A stretch of DNA of 64,000 bases. Source: G963666895 sp963666895. GTDB taxonomy: Bacteria; Desulfobacterota; Desulfovibrionia; Desulfovibrionales; Desulfovibrionaceae. Location: assembly GCA_963666895.2 (NCBI GenBank), contig CAXXNS010000005.1, forward strand, positions 36,426 to 100,425, in the 5' to 3' direction. The translations under genes were made by a program, and so were the position numbers. This document shows, piece after piece, positions 23,476-31,454 of the stretch. Under the pieces are notes generated by a model that saw only the letters and a list, made by a program, of their open reading frames with translations, did no database searches and was not told the origin of the DNA. Numbering within the stretch: the first letter of the stretch is position 1; each line of letters opens with the position of its first letter.

Positions 23476-24476
23476 GAGGCCGCGCTCCCGTTGGTTCCGG
23501 CCCGGATGCGCGGGTCGGCCGCGCCGTAGGCCATGTCGGCCAGCAGGTTGCCGATGAGGGTCAGCACCGCGCCCAGGACCAGGGAGCCCATGATGAGCGG
23601 ATAGTCGCGGGCCATGATGGCCTGGTAGAAGAGCTGGCCCAGGCCGGGCAGGGCGAAGATGGACTCGATGATCACCGAGCCGCCGATGAGCCCGGGCACG
23701 GACAGGCCCAGGATGGTGATCACCGGCAGCATGGCGTTGCGCATGGCGTGCTTGAAGACCACGGTCCGGCGGGACAGCCCCTTGGCCCGGGCGGTCATGA
23801 CGTAGTCCTGGCGCAGGACCTCGAGCATGCTCGCGCGCATGAACCGGGACATGCCGGCCAGGGAGCCGAAGGTATAGATGAAGATGGGCAGGGCCAGGTG
23901 TCGGGCCAGGTCCCAGGTCTGGCCGAAGAAGCCCATTTTCGGGAAGTCCAGGGAGGTCAGGCCGGAGATGGGCAGAATGGGCCAGAAGATGCCCAGAAGC
24001 TGCATCAAGAGCAGGGCCAGCCAGAAGCCTGGTATGGCGAATCCAATGAACACGAACACCGTCATTCCCCGGTCGAACGCGGTCCCGCGCCACCAGGCCG
24101 AGGCCACGCCGATGGGCAGGGCGATGGCCAGGGTCAGGATCAGGGAGGCGATGTTCATGCCGAAGGTCAGGGGCAGCCGCTCCTTGATCTTTTCCCAGAC
24201 CGGGCGGTGGTCCCCGGACAGGGAGTCGCCGAAGTCGAAGGTCACCAGCCTGCCGATCCACTTGCCGTACTGGACGTAGATGGGCTGGTCGAGCCCGTAG
24301 AGTTGCTCCAGGCGCTGGCGGGCCTCGGGGGTGATCTTGGGGTTGAGCGAGGTTTCCAGGTCCGTGGGCGAGCCCGGGGCCAGGTGGATGACCCAGAAGC
24401 TGATCACGGTGATGCCGAAAAAGACCACGGCCACCCAGGCGAGCTTGACGAGGATGCGTTTGAGGATGGCGGGCAT
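23472..24476 (-). CDS. Dipeptide/oligopeptide-type ABC transporter permease (DppB/OppB family)
   Basis: A 334-aa permease with six hydrophobic segments. It starts MPAILKRILVKLAWV and has the N-terminal FFGITVISFWVIHLAPGSP typical of DppB. The EAA region is MLEVLRQDYVMTARAKGLS, followed by PVITILGLSVPGLIGGSVIIE. The 38 codons upstream of the ATG at 24476 are not conserved. The gene points away from tRNA-Ala. Substrate (peptide, nickel or other) cannot be read from the permease alone. Confidence 0.9.
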   Translation of the reverse strand: MPAILKRILVKLAWVAVVFFGITVISFWVIHLAPGSPTDLETSLNPKITPEARQRLEQLYGLDQPIYVQYGKWIGRLVTFDFGDSLSGDHRPVWEKIKERLPLTFGMNIASLILTLAIALPIGVASAWWRGTAFDRGMTVFVFIGFAIPGFWLALLLMQLLGIFWPILPISGLTSLDFPKMGFFGQTWDLARHLALPIFIYTFGSLAGMSRFMRASMLEVLRQDYVMTARAKGLSRRTVVFKHAMRNAMLPVITILGLSVPGLIGGSVIIESIFALPGLGQLFYQAIMARDYPLIMGSLVLGAVLTLIGNLLADMAYGAADPRIRAGTNGSAAS

Positions 24477-24629
24477 GGCCTTGGTATTGTTACGCCAACA
24501 CGGGGCCGGAGGCAATGGCGGGCAGGTGGCGGCCACGGGCGGCAAGCCTGCGCACCGGCCTACGAAAAAGTGTCGTTCCGGTGTTGACAAGCATACCCCG
24601 CTCGGCTAGAAAAGCCGTCTCACGCCAGT

Positions 24630-24705
<76 letters not shown>

Positions 24706-24713
24706 GAAATGAC

Positions 24714-24752
24714 AGGGCTGACCAATCTTATGGTCAGCCCTTTCTCGTTTTG
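24714..24752 (+). terminator. Intrinsic terminator after tRNA-Ala
   Basis: An eleven-base-pair perfect stem (AGGGCTGACCA with TGGTCAGCCCT) and loop ATCTTA, followed by TTCTCGTTTT. Confidence 0.88.
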
Positions 24753-24913
24753 CGGGCGAAGTGATGGTTCCCTGAGGAATGACAGCCTTTATAGTTTGCC
24801 CTGTCCAGTCTAAAAAAATTAAATAAGCAAATTGGTTAGCTACATATATTTTTCTTTTTTTTAATTCAAAAAAGTGTATACTATATAAAATAATTTTTTT
24901 AACGAAGGAGGGG
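24753..24913. other. AT-rich intergenic DNA ending in an orphan ribosome site
   Basis: Very AT-rich compared with the GC-rich flank, with poly-T and TATATAAAATAA stretches. It ends in GAAGGAGGGG directly against the left end of the first IS copy. If the IS is removed, this ribosome site abuts ATGTCTTATG at 26165, suggesting the IS landed between a ribosome site and its start codon. No gene is seen in it. Confidence 0.55.
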
Positions 24914-24978
24914 TGACCTGCCCATGAATAACTGGTCCACGCCCAATGTTAGGGTTATGTGGTCCGCAGGAGGTTTCG

Positions 24979-25257
24979 ATGGGCAGAAAACGACACACCC
25001 CGGAGCAAATCATTGGCAAGCTGCGTGAAGCAGAGGTTCTGCTTGCGCAGGGGCTGACGGTTCCTCAGGTAAGCCGGAAGCTCGGAGTGACTGAGCAGAC
25101 GTACTATCGCTGGCGCAAGGAGTTTGGCGGGATGCGGGTCAACCAGGCCAAGCGGCTCAAGGATCTTGAGAAGGAAAATGCTCGCCTCAAACGCTTGGTG
25201 GCTGACCTCAATCTGGACAAGTTGATTCTCGAAGAGGCGGCACGGGGAAACTTCTGA
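24979..25257 (+). CDS. IS3-family transposase OrfA (copy A)
   Basis: A 92-aa HTH protein starting MGRKRHTPEQIIGKLREAEV with LGVTEQTYYRWRKEFGG, a typical HTH_Tnp_1 domain, and a C-terminal leucine-zipper helix. Start chosen at the ATG after AGGAGGTTTCG. Near its stop the heptamer G GGA AAC (25245-25251) is in the OrfA frame and would allow a -1 slip into OrfB, producing the OrfAB transposase. Confidence 0.93.
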   Translation: MGRKRHTPEQIIGKLREAEVLLAQGLTVPQVSRKLGVTEQTYYRWRKEFGGMRVNQAKRLKDLEKENARLKRLVADLNLDKLILEEAARGNF

Positions 25258-25280
25258 GCCCTTCGCGTCGTCGCCGTTGC

Positions 25281-26135
25281 GTGCATCATGTTCGGCAAAC
25301 GATCCGAGTATCTGAGCGCAGAGCTTGCCGTGTGCTGAGGCAATCACGCTCAACGCAGCGCTATGTAGCCAAGCCTCGAGAAGACGAAGAAAAGCTGACT
25401 GCTGCCGTGGTGGAGCTGGCCACCCAGTACGGAAGATATGGCTACCGCCGTATTCTGGAGCTGCTCCACCGGGAAGGATGGAACGTCAGTCATACGAGGC
25501 TGGAACGCATTTGGCGACGTGAGGGGCTGCAAGTCCCCCAGAAGCAACCAAAACGCAAGCGCCTGTGGCTTGCAGACGGCTCCTGCGTCCGGCTTCGCCC
25601 TTGCTGGCCCCGCCATGTCTGGTCATATGATTTCGTCATGGACAAAACCAGTGAAGGCAAAGCGTTTCGTATGCTGACCGTCATTGACGAATATACCCGT
25701 GAATGCCTGGCCATCGACGTGGCAAGGAAGCTTAAATCGGAAGACGTGCTCTACCGTTTAAACAGATTGTTCGTGGAACGAGGTGCGCCTGAGTATATCC
25801 GGTCTGACAACGGCCCGGAGTTCACGGCAAAAGCTGTCCGAAAGTGGCTTGATCGTGTCGGAGTAAAGACTCTGTTCATCGAGCCGGGAAGCCCCTGGGA
25901 GAATGGATACAACGAGAGTTTCAACGGCAGATTGCGCGACGAGCTTCTCAACGGCGAGATATTTACGACGCTTGCCGAAGCTCGCTACTTGATCGAACAG
26001 TGGCGTTGGGAGTACAACACATTCAGGCCTCACAGCGCCCTGGGATACAAACCACCCGCTCCCGAGGCCATGCTCCCCCTGCAGGGGGAGCATGGCAACA
26101 GCCTCCCCGACCAGAAGAGGGAAGCACTAACATAG
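25281..26135 (+). CDS. IS3-family transposase OrfB (copy A)
   Basis: A 284-aa rve integrase-core protein in the -1 frame relative to OrfA. The DDE triad is visible: WSYDFVMDKT (D), YIRSDNGPEFTA (D) and SPWENGYNESFNGRLRDEL (E). N-terminal HTH_21 region RACRVLRQSRSTQRY. The frame is open upstream to the OrfA end, so the functional product is probably an OrfA-OrfB fusion made by frameshifting. Confidence 0.93.
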   Translation: MHHVRQTIRVSERRACRVLRQSRSTQRYVAKPREDEEKLTAAVVELATQYGRYGYRRILELLHREGWNVSHTRLERIWRREGLQVPQKQPKRKRLWLADGSCVRLRPCWPRHVWSYDFVMDKTSEGKAFRMLTVIDEYTRECLAIDVARKLKSEDVLYRLNRLFVERGAPEYIRSDNGPEFTAKAVRKWLDRVGVKTLFIEPGSPWENGYNESFNGRLRDELLNGEIFTTLAEARYLIEQWRWEYNTFRPHSALGYKPPAPEAMLPLQGEHGNSLPDQKREALT

Positions 26136-26197
26136 CGGGTGGAACTAACGGATAGGGCAGGTCAATGTCTTATGCGCAAAATTCACAAGGAGACAAC

Positions 26198-27085
26198 ATG
26201 TACGTGTTCCGCATTTTCTCATGCGCGTTTTTGTTTATATTCCTTTGCTTTGGTACAGTGACAGCCGATGAAGCCCCGAGCATGCCTCCTGTTCTGGCGG
26301 CCGAGTTGGGACTTGTGGATGGCTGCACGGTTCTCGAGTCCACCCAGGTATGGGACGTTGAAACCTGTACCCTTGACTGTGGGAAAATGCACCCGAACAA
26401 AGCGGCAGGGGGGTATAAAAAGCTCCTGGACGGCAATGGTTTCGCCAACACCACCCTTGACTGGCATGATGGCGGCACCCGGGCCATGGGTGAAAAGAAT
26501 GGAGCTAGTGCAGTCATACAGGCCAACAAGGTCGATGGGAACACCACGGTATTGATGACCATCGACAATATTGAGGCCTTGGGCGGCACCCCTGTGGACC
26601 CCAATGCCCAGGCCGAAACAACGGAATCAACTGAGCAAGCCGGTGACGCCATGGACGCTGGGGCAGGTGGCGATGAAACAGGCGGTTCGGCGGGCGGAGG
26701 AGCAGTGCCTGCGGATTCAGGAACAACCGAACCCGCGGCTCCAGTCGACATGTCAAACGTACCCATGACCGTCGAAGGCGCAGGCGCGGCTGACGAAATA
26801 TGGGAAATTGTTCCCATGCGTCCCGACGACACGCTCCTGGAAGAGTTCCAGACCAACGGAAACCCAGGTACTGTTATCGCGTCAGATGCGAGCACCAAGG
26901 AGATATTGGACTATTACTCCGACGCGCTGGAATCCCAAGGCTGGATGCAAGCTGCTTATTTTGTCGAAAGCGATGGCGGTCTGGTCACACTGATGAAAGC
27001 GGAAAAAACAATGACCATCTTCTGCGATGCTGAAATTGAGAGCGGTGGCGTGGAGTATAGCGTCATGTTGTCAAAAGAAAACTGA
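26198..27085 (+). CDS. Secreted protein with central low-complexity linker, unknown function
   Basis: A 295-aa protein with a signal peptide (MYVFRIFSCAFLFIFLCFGT, cleavage near VTA-DE). An N-terminal domain (residues about 25-130; CTVLESTQVWDVETCTLDCG) is followed by an Ala/Gly/Glu/Thr-rich linker (about 135-190) and a C-terminal domain (about 205-295) with ILDYYSDALESQGWMQAAYF. The two domains share a YxxxLxxxGx-type helix, hinting at a repeat. Start chosen by AAGGAGACAAC before ATG 26198; the frame also has an ATG at 26165 directly at the IS end. No known family. Confidence 0.65.
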   Translation: MYVFRIFSCAFLFIFLCFGTVTADEAPSMPPVLAAELGLVDGCTVLESTQVWDVETCTLDCGKMHPNKAAGGYKKLLDGNGFANTTLDWHDGGTRAMGEKNGASAVIQANKVDGNTTVLMTIDNIEALGGTPVDPNAQAETTESTEQAGDAMDAGAGGDETGGSAGGGAVPADSGTTEPAAPVDMSNVPMTVEGAGAADEIWEIVPMRPDDTLLEEFQTNGNPGTVIASDASTKEILDYYSDALESQGWMQAAYFVESDGGLVTLMKAEKTMTIFCDAEIESGGVEYSVMLSKEN

Positions 27086-27148
27086 TGGGCACCCAGATAG
27101 GCTGACGAAGTTTTCATCTGCGGCAGCAACCCTATTCGTAGGACAACA

Positions 27149-27180
27149 GCAAGCGGCGGCCCGCAAGGACCGCCGCTTTC
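27149..27180. terminator. Bidirectional hairpin terminator
   Basis: AGCGGCGGCCC and GGACCGCCGCT form a long GC-rich stem around GCAA. T-rich bases follow on the plus side (TTTCATCT). It lies between the convergent secreted-protein gene and a short minus-strand frame. Confidence 0.7.
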
Positions 27181-27182
27181 AT

Positions 27183-27359
27183 CTAGCCAAAGTAGAAGCG
27201 GTGGGGGATGAGGCTGGGCGGATCCTCTTGGATGCGTTGCAATTTCAGGATGGAAAGCAGTTCGGTCAGCGCCATCGAGTCAAGCGCAATCAACAGATAC
27301 ACCGTAAGATCCAAGAAGAGCGCCAGAAACGTCCCCATGGACAGCGCGATTCCAAGCAT
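27183..27359 (-). CDS. Possible small membrane protein
   Basis: A 58-aa frame, MLGIALSMGTFLALFLDLTV, one strong hydrophobic helix followed by a polar tail ending PPSLIPHRFYFG. It terminates directly at the hairpin 27149-27180, which supports transcription. No ribosome site is seen and the start could be further upstream (to 27434). Function unknown. Confidence 0.42.
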   Translation of the reverse strand: MLGIALSMGTFLALFLDLTVYLLIALDSMALTELLSILKLQRIQEDPPSLIPHRFYFG

Positions 27360-27365
27360 TCGAGC

Positions 27366-27521
27366 ATGTACCAAGATGTCGCAGAGGAATTTGGACTTAT
27401 TATTGACGCCGTGAAAGATATTTCCACAGAGCAAGAAAAAATTCTCAGGATATATGAAAAGAACTCTAAGGACGTTCCTTCCCTGTTGAAAAAGTTGAGC
27501 CGCTTAAAAAACGCATTTTGA
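27366..27521 (+). CDS. Possible short helical protein fragment
   Basis: A 51-codon frame, MYQDVAEEFGLIIDAVKDIS followed by a charged helix ending LSRLKNAF. The composition looks protein-like but there is no ribosome site, and the frame continues open upstream into a basic sequence. It could be the remnant of a longer gene. The remainder of 27086-27605 shows nothing else I can name. Confidence 0.3.
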   Translation: MYQDVAEEFGLIIDAVKDISTEQEKILRIYEKNSKDVPSLLKKLSRLKNAF

Positions 27522-27605
27522 GCGGCGAAACAGTACGGCGATAATCCTTTAATCTCCATATACACTCCTCCTTAGAAGTTAATTTTTTTTAAAGGAGGAG
27601 TTCCC

Positions 27606-27825
27606 ATGTATAATCAGCGTTTAACAACGCCTGAGGCCGCCCGGATCCTGGGCCTCAAGCCCGGAACCCTGGAAGTCTGGCGCAGCTATGGCCGAGGCCC
27701 CCGCTACAAAAAAGATCGGCCGTCGCGTGTTCTACGACATCGCCGACCTGGAGGAGTTCGCCAACCAGGGCACAGTGGAGACCATTGAAAGCATGACCAG
27801 TTTTGTTCGGGATCGTCAGCAGTAG
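27606..27825 (+). pseudogene. Helix-turn-helix (MerR/AlpA-like) gene with a frameshift
   Basis: With one base removed from the A6 run at 27708-27713 the frame gives 72 aa: MYNQRLTTPEAARILGLKPG, then TLEVWRSYGRGPRYKK, then IGRRVFYDIADLEEFANQG and a tail ending DRQQ. This is a complete HTH_17/excisionase-type DNA-binding domain with the usual (R/K)xGRxVxYxxxDLxxF wing. As written, the frame changes at the run and ends at 27788. A strong ribosome site (GGAGGAG) precedes the ATG. Either a true mutation, a slippage-prone regulator, or a base-call error. Confidence 0.75.
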
Positions 27826-28059
27826 CTGACACACTCATGCAAATGCACCTTTGATGTCCTGACCTACAATGGCAGTTCCCTGCTCGAGGCCGTCCAGGCG
27901 AGCTACGACGGCGGTTGGCACTTTACGCTTTATGACCTGTCCACTTTTGACCCCTCCACCTATGACCGCAGCACCGCCACGCCCATCCCCGGCGCGGTCT
28001 GGCTCCTTGGTACGGGAGTGCTTGGGCTGTTCGGACTGCGGAAGAAGTTCCAGGGGTAG
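27826..28059 (+). pseudogene. 3' remnant of a PEP-CTERM-like protein gene
   Basis: The frame has no start codon; it is open from the stop at 27823-27825 to TAG at 28059. It encodes about 73 residues: a C-terminal piece of a secreted domain (GGWHFTLYDLSTFDPSTYD) and the sorting tail TPIPGAVWLLGTGVLGLFGL followed by RKKFQG. This tail is shared almost exactly with two intact genes downstream. The 5' part is missing where it abuts the HTH gene. Confidence 0.75.
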
Positions 28060-28380
28060 ACTCTCTTTTCCCTTTCGACGATTGAACATGGCCGCTCTAC
28101 CCGGGGCGGCCATGTCTGTTTGTCGGCTGCATGAACCAGAAAGACGGTCCGGCACCCTATCACTCCACCAACGCCCCTGCCCTCTCCAAGGACATCAACG
28201 CCGGTCAAAGGCTGACTTTCCCCGACAGCATTGGTTTGTCTCGTAAAACAAGACCCGCCAGGACTTATCATGGGTTAAATTGCACAAGCACCTGAATATC
28301 AGGCCCAATGCCTTTCCTGGCGCATTTTGTGCTAGATATTGAAGGTCGCCAACAAATATGCCTAAGCTGGAGGAATGGTC
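28060..28380. other. Intergenic region with a long perfect hairpin
   Basis: ACATGGCCGC (28086-28095) and GCGGCCATGT (28106-28115) form a ten-base-pair stem with a ten-base loop, followed by CTGTTTG; a likely terminator for the preceding PEP-CTERM remnant. No convincing gene is seen in the remaining 260 bases; a short open frame from 28131 lacks a ribosome site. Confidence 0.55.
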
Positions 28381-28956
28381 ATGAAGAAGACGCTGCTGAC
28401 AATCGTTGTTTTTTGTATTTTTGTCGTCAATGCGAATGCCGGTCTGATCACTTTTAACAACTGGGGTGCCAATCCGCAAACCGTTGACAATGTCACTTAC
28501 ACATTGAACGGTTATAGTGATGCCTTCAACTCCGCTGGCCAAGTTAACTTGTTCACCAACTCGGGTGGAAACGCCCAGTTGAATACGTGGCCTACTACGT
28601 ATTTATTGAATCTGAGCGACGGCGACTATTTTGAATACACGATTCAAACCGCCTCCGGTTATGAATTTGATTGGGCCGCCATGAGCTACAATGTGGCTGC
28701 TGGTTCTTCCATGACGACCCAGATCACAGCTGGCGGCAACACATATTCTCTCACTCAGCCCGGCAATCCTTTCATCGACTTTGGCAACGGGATTACTTCC
28801 CTTACCGTGAGAAACATTTTCACGGCGGGCCAGATTCAGGGCTCCAGCCATACGAACTCTTTTGCTGTGGCGGCCACCCCGATTCCCGGCGCCATCTGGC
28901 TCCTGGGCACTGGCGTGCTCGGCCTCTTCGGCCTGCGGAGAAAGTTCCAGGGCTAG
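28381..28956 (+). CDS. PEP-CTERM-like exported protein
   Basis: A 191-aa protein with a signal peptide (MKKTLLTIVVFCIFVVNANA) and a beta-rich body, ending in the sorting signal TPIPGAIWLLGTGVLGLFGL then RRKFQG: a Pro-containing motif, one hydrophobic helix and a basic tail. Such tails target proteins to exosortase-type processing and the cell surface. GGAGG lies eight bases before ATG 28381; ATG 28375 is an alternative. No exosortase gene is in the window. Followed by a terminator-like hairpin. Confidence 0.8.
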   Translation: MKKTLLTIVVFCIFVVNANAGLITFNNWGANPQTVDNVTYTLNGYSDAFNSAGQVNLFTNSGGNAQLNTWPTTYLLNLSDGDYFEYTIQTASGYEFDWAAMSYNVAAGSSMTTQITAGGNTYSLTQPGNPFIDFGNGITSLTVRNIFTAGQIQGSSHTNSFAVAATPIPGAIWLLGTGVLGLFGLRRKFQG

Positions 28957-28980
28957 CGACGCTCAGTAAGTAATTACAGC

Positions 28981-29006
28981 AGGGGTCGCCTTTCGAGGCG
29001 GCCCCT
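28981..29006 (+). terminator. Hairpin after the second PEP-CTERM-like gene
   Basis: AGGGG(T)CGCC pairs with GGCG(G)CCCCT around a TTTCGA loop. The downstream T-run is weak. A very similar hairpin follows the third PEP-CTERM-like gene. Confidence 0.6.
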
Positions 29007-29085
29007 AACATATGTATTCAGGAATGCGAGTGGCGAATTTCTTCGAGTAGGTTCGACCACAAGTTGTTTAGGAGAGGGTATCACC

Positions 29086-29727
29086 GTGCGCTTTGTTGTA
29101 TTGTCCATTGTTGCAATCTTGGTTTTTCCTTCATTATCCCTCGCATCTATAATGTACTACTCTTTTGAGGGGACACACGATAGAAGCTTTGTCCTTGGTA
29201 TTGATCTTGAATCTGATGGATACTCGATACAAGATGGAACAACTAGTTACAAACAGGATAAAAATACAAGTAGACCAGGCCAAAAATGGGAGTATACATA
29301 CTTTTATGCTGAAGCATACACTAACGACAAGATTTTAGGAAAAGTTACGGAACAAAACAACTTTGGTTATAATGTCAAATTTGAAGATGTTATAAAAACA
29401 GAAAAAAACGCACGGATAAAGGCTACTGTTTTCAGCGGACCCAGCTTAGAGTCGTCTGATAGCTCATTTGATATATTTGTTAAAACAAATGATGCTGATA
29501 TGCTTCACATGAACTCATGTTTTGTTGAAGAATGGTACGTTAACATGGATAAATTTGACGTTTATTACATTTCAGATACGCAAGAGTTATATTCGTCGGC
29601 TAAAATTGTTGGTATTTCATCGGTTAACCCTTTTGAACCCGTCGCTACCCCCATCCCCGGCGCGGTCTGGCTCTTGGGCACAGGCGTGCTCGGTCTGTTT
29701 GGCCTGAGGAAGAAGTTCCAGGGCTGA
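29086..29727 (+). CDS. PEP-CTERM-like exported protein with AT-rich body
   Basis: A 213-aa protein with signal peptide MRFVVLSIVAILVFPSLSLA, an AT-rich beta-sheet body (29140-29640), and the same GC-rich tail as its neighbours (TPIPGAVWLLGTGVLGLFGL, RKKFQG). GTG start with AGGAGAGGG upstream. The abrupt base-composition change at about 29640 suggests that the sorting tail and body have different histories. Confidence 0.8.
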   Translation: MRFVVLSIVAILVFPSLSLASIMYYSFEGTHDRSFVLGIDLESDGYSIQDGTTSYKQDKNTSRPGQKWEYTYFYAEAYTNDKILGKVTEQNNFGYNVKFEDVIKTEKNARIKATVFSGPSLESSDSSFDIFVKTNDADMLHMNSCFVEEWYVNMDKFDVYYISDTQELYSSAKIVGISSVNPFEPVATPIPGAVWLLGTGVLGLFGLRKKFQG

Positions 29728-29750
29728 CCGCATAGGTCTGGATTCAACAG

Positions 29751-29785
29751 TAGGGGTCGCCTCTAGGGGTGGCCCCTGTTTTGTT
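29751..29785 (+). terminator. Terminator after the third PEP-CTERM-like gene
   Basis: AGGGG(T)CGCC / GG(T)GGCCCCT hairpin around TCTA, followed by GTTTTGTTTTTG. Closely related to the hairpin at 28981. Confidence 0.75.
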
Positions 29786-30206
29786 TTTGTAGACTGCTTC
29801 CAGCTTTTCGATACACAATGACCTCGTTCAAGTGTACAGTCACCACCCGGCTGCGCCTCTCCTGCTCGCTCAAATACTTGGAAAGCAAGCTGTGGCACCA
29901 GTACGCGCCCCCACGTTCAGAACCCGCCCACAGGAATGTGGTCCCGTAGCGCACCTGCCATGCGGCAAGGCTCTGAAGTATGCTGTGAGGCTTGGCCTTG
30001 CTCCGATACCTATGCTCGGCAACGTCCACCATGTTGGCCTCGATGATGACTGCGAACAGGTCCAGCCCCCGCCCTCGCTCAAGCTCCCGCACGAACCGAT
30101 CCCGCCCCCTGGTGCAGCACCCCACCAGGTCGCCCAGGCTCTTGCGCTCTATCCCGACAAGGTGCTCTAGCCCGGCCAGGGAGTAGTCGCCGGTCTGCAA
30201 GCACCC
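29763..30206 (-). pseudogene. ERCC4-domain nuclease gene, 5' end removed by IS copy B
   Basis: The remaining about 147 codons encode the core of an ERCC4-type nuclease: LQTGDYSLAGLEHLVGIERK with the catalytic GDY...ERK triad, then RGRDRFVRELERG and HSILQSLAAWQVRYGTTFLW. Such small ERCC4 proteins occur in phage and integrative elements. The N-terminal strand expected before LQTGDYS (about 25-30 residues) is missing because the IS begins at 30207. The C-terminus overlaps the terminator. Confidence 0.78.
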
Positions 30207-30271
30207 TGACCTGCCCATGAATAACTGGTCCACGCCCAATGTTAGGGTTATGTGGTCCGCAGGAGGTTTCG

Positions 30272-30550
30272 ATGGGCAGAAAACGACACACCCCGGAGCA
30301 AATCATTGGCAAGCTGCGTGAAGCAGAGGTTCTGCTTGCGCAGGGGCTGACGGTTCCTCAGGTAAGCCGGAAGCTCGGAGTGACTGAGCAGACGTACTAT
30401 CGCTGGCGCAAGGAGTTTGGCGGGATGCGGGTCAACCAGGCCAAGCGGCTCAAGGATCTTGAGAAGGAAAATGCTCGCCTCAAACGCTTGGTGGCTGACC
30501 TCAATCTGGACAAGTTGATTCTCGAAGAGGCGGCACGGGGAAACTTCTGA
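30272..30550 (+). CDS. IS3-family transposase OrfA (copy B)
   Basis: Same 92-aa HTH protein as in copy A, including the slippery G GGA AAC site near the stop (30538-30544). Intact. Confidence 0.93.
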   Translation: MGRKRHTPEQIIGKLREAEVLLAQGLTVPQVSRKLGVTEQTYYRWRKEFGGMRVNQAKRLKDLEKENARLKRLVADLNLDKLILEEAARGNF

Positions 30551-30573
30551 GCCCTTCGCGTCGTCGCCGTTGC

Positions 30574-31428
30574 GTGCATCATGTTCGGCAAACGATCCGA
30601 GTATCTGAGCGCAGAGCTTGCCGTGTGCTGAGGCAATCACGCTCAACGCAGCGCTATGTAGCCAAGCCTCGAGAAGACGAAGAAAAGCTGACTGCTGCCG
30701 TGGTGGAGCTGGCCACCCAGTACGGAAGATATGGCTACCGCCGTATTCTGGAGCTGCTCCACCGGGAAGGATGGAACGTCAGTCATACGAGGCTGGAACG
30801 CATTTGGCGACGTGAGGGGCTGCAAGTCCCCCAGAAGCAACCAAAACGCAAGCGCCTGTGGCTTGCAGACGGCTCCTGCGTCCGGCTTCGCCCTTGCTGG
30901 CCCCGCCATGTCTGGTCATATGATTTCGTCATGGACAAAACCAGTGAAGGCAAAGCGTTTCGTATGCTGACCGTCATTGACGAATATACCCGTGAATGCC
31001 TGGCCATCGACGTGGCAAGGAAGCTTAAATCGGAAGACGTGCTCTACCGTTTAAACAGATTGTTCGTGGAACGAGGTGCGCCTGAGTATATCCGGTCTGA
31101 CAACGGCCCGGAGTTCACGGCAAAAGCTGTCCGAAAGTGGCTTGATCGTGTCGGAGTAAAGACTCTGTTCATCGAGCCGGGAAGCCCCTGGGAGAATGGA
31201 TACAACGAGAGTTTCAACGGCAGATTGCGCGACGAGCTTCTCAACGGCGAGATATTTACGACGCTTGCCGAAGCTCGCTACTTGATCGAACAGTGGCGTT
31301 GGGAGTACAACACATTCAGGCCTCACAGCGCCCTGGGATACAAACCACCCGCTCCCGAGGCCATGCTCCCCCTGCAGGGGGAGCATGGCAACAGCCTCCC
31401 CGACCAGAAGAGGGAAGCACTAACATAG
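30574..31428 (+). CDS. IS3-family transposase OrfB (copy B)
   Basis: Same 284-aa DDE integrase-core protein as in copy A; all three catalytic motifs are intact, so this copy may still be mobile. Confidence 0.93.
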   Translation: MHHVRQTIRVSERRACRVLRQSRSTQRYVAKPREDEEKLTAAVVELATQYGRYGYRRILELLHREGWNVSHTRLERIWRREGLQVPQKQPKRKRLWLADGSCVRLRPCWPRHVWSYDFVMDKTSEGKAFRMLTVIDEYTRECLAIDVARKLKSEDVLYRLNRLFVERGAPEYIRSDNGPEFTAKAVRKWLDRVGVKTLFIEPGSPWENGYNESFNGRLRDELLNGEIFTTLAEARYLIEQWRWEYNTFRPHSALGYKPPAPEAMLPLQGEHGNSLPDQKREALT

Positions 31429-31454
31429 CGGGTGGAACTAACGGATAGGGCAGG

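Larger units (their letters stand above)
24914..26164 (+). mobile_element. IS3-family insertion sequence, copy A (1,251 bp)
   Basis: Identical over its full length, as far as I can see, to the copy at 30207-31457. Ends are imperfect inverted repeats beginning TGACCTGCCC on the left and the reverse complement at the right (GGGCAGGTCA), with TCCAC shared further in. It encodes orfA and orfB in the IS3 manner. The 4-bp flanks (GGGG and ATGT) do not match, so no target duplication is present. orfA/orfB style resembles the IS407 subgroup. Confidence 0.93.

Noticed and set aside
27027..27521. 164-aa plus-strand protein
   Set aside because: It starts inside the secreted-protein gene and runs through a terminator hairpin; only the last 51 codons look protein-like, and these are listed with low confidence.
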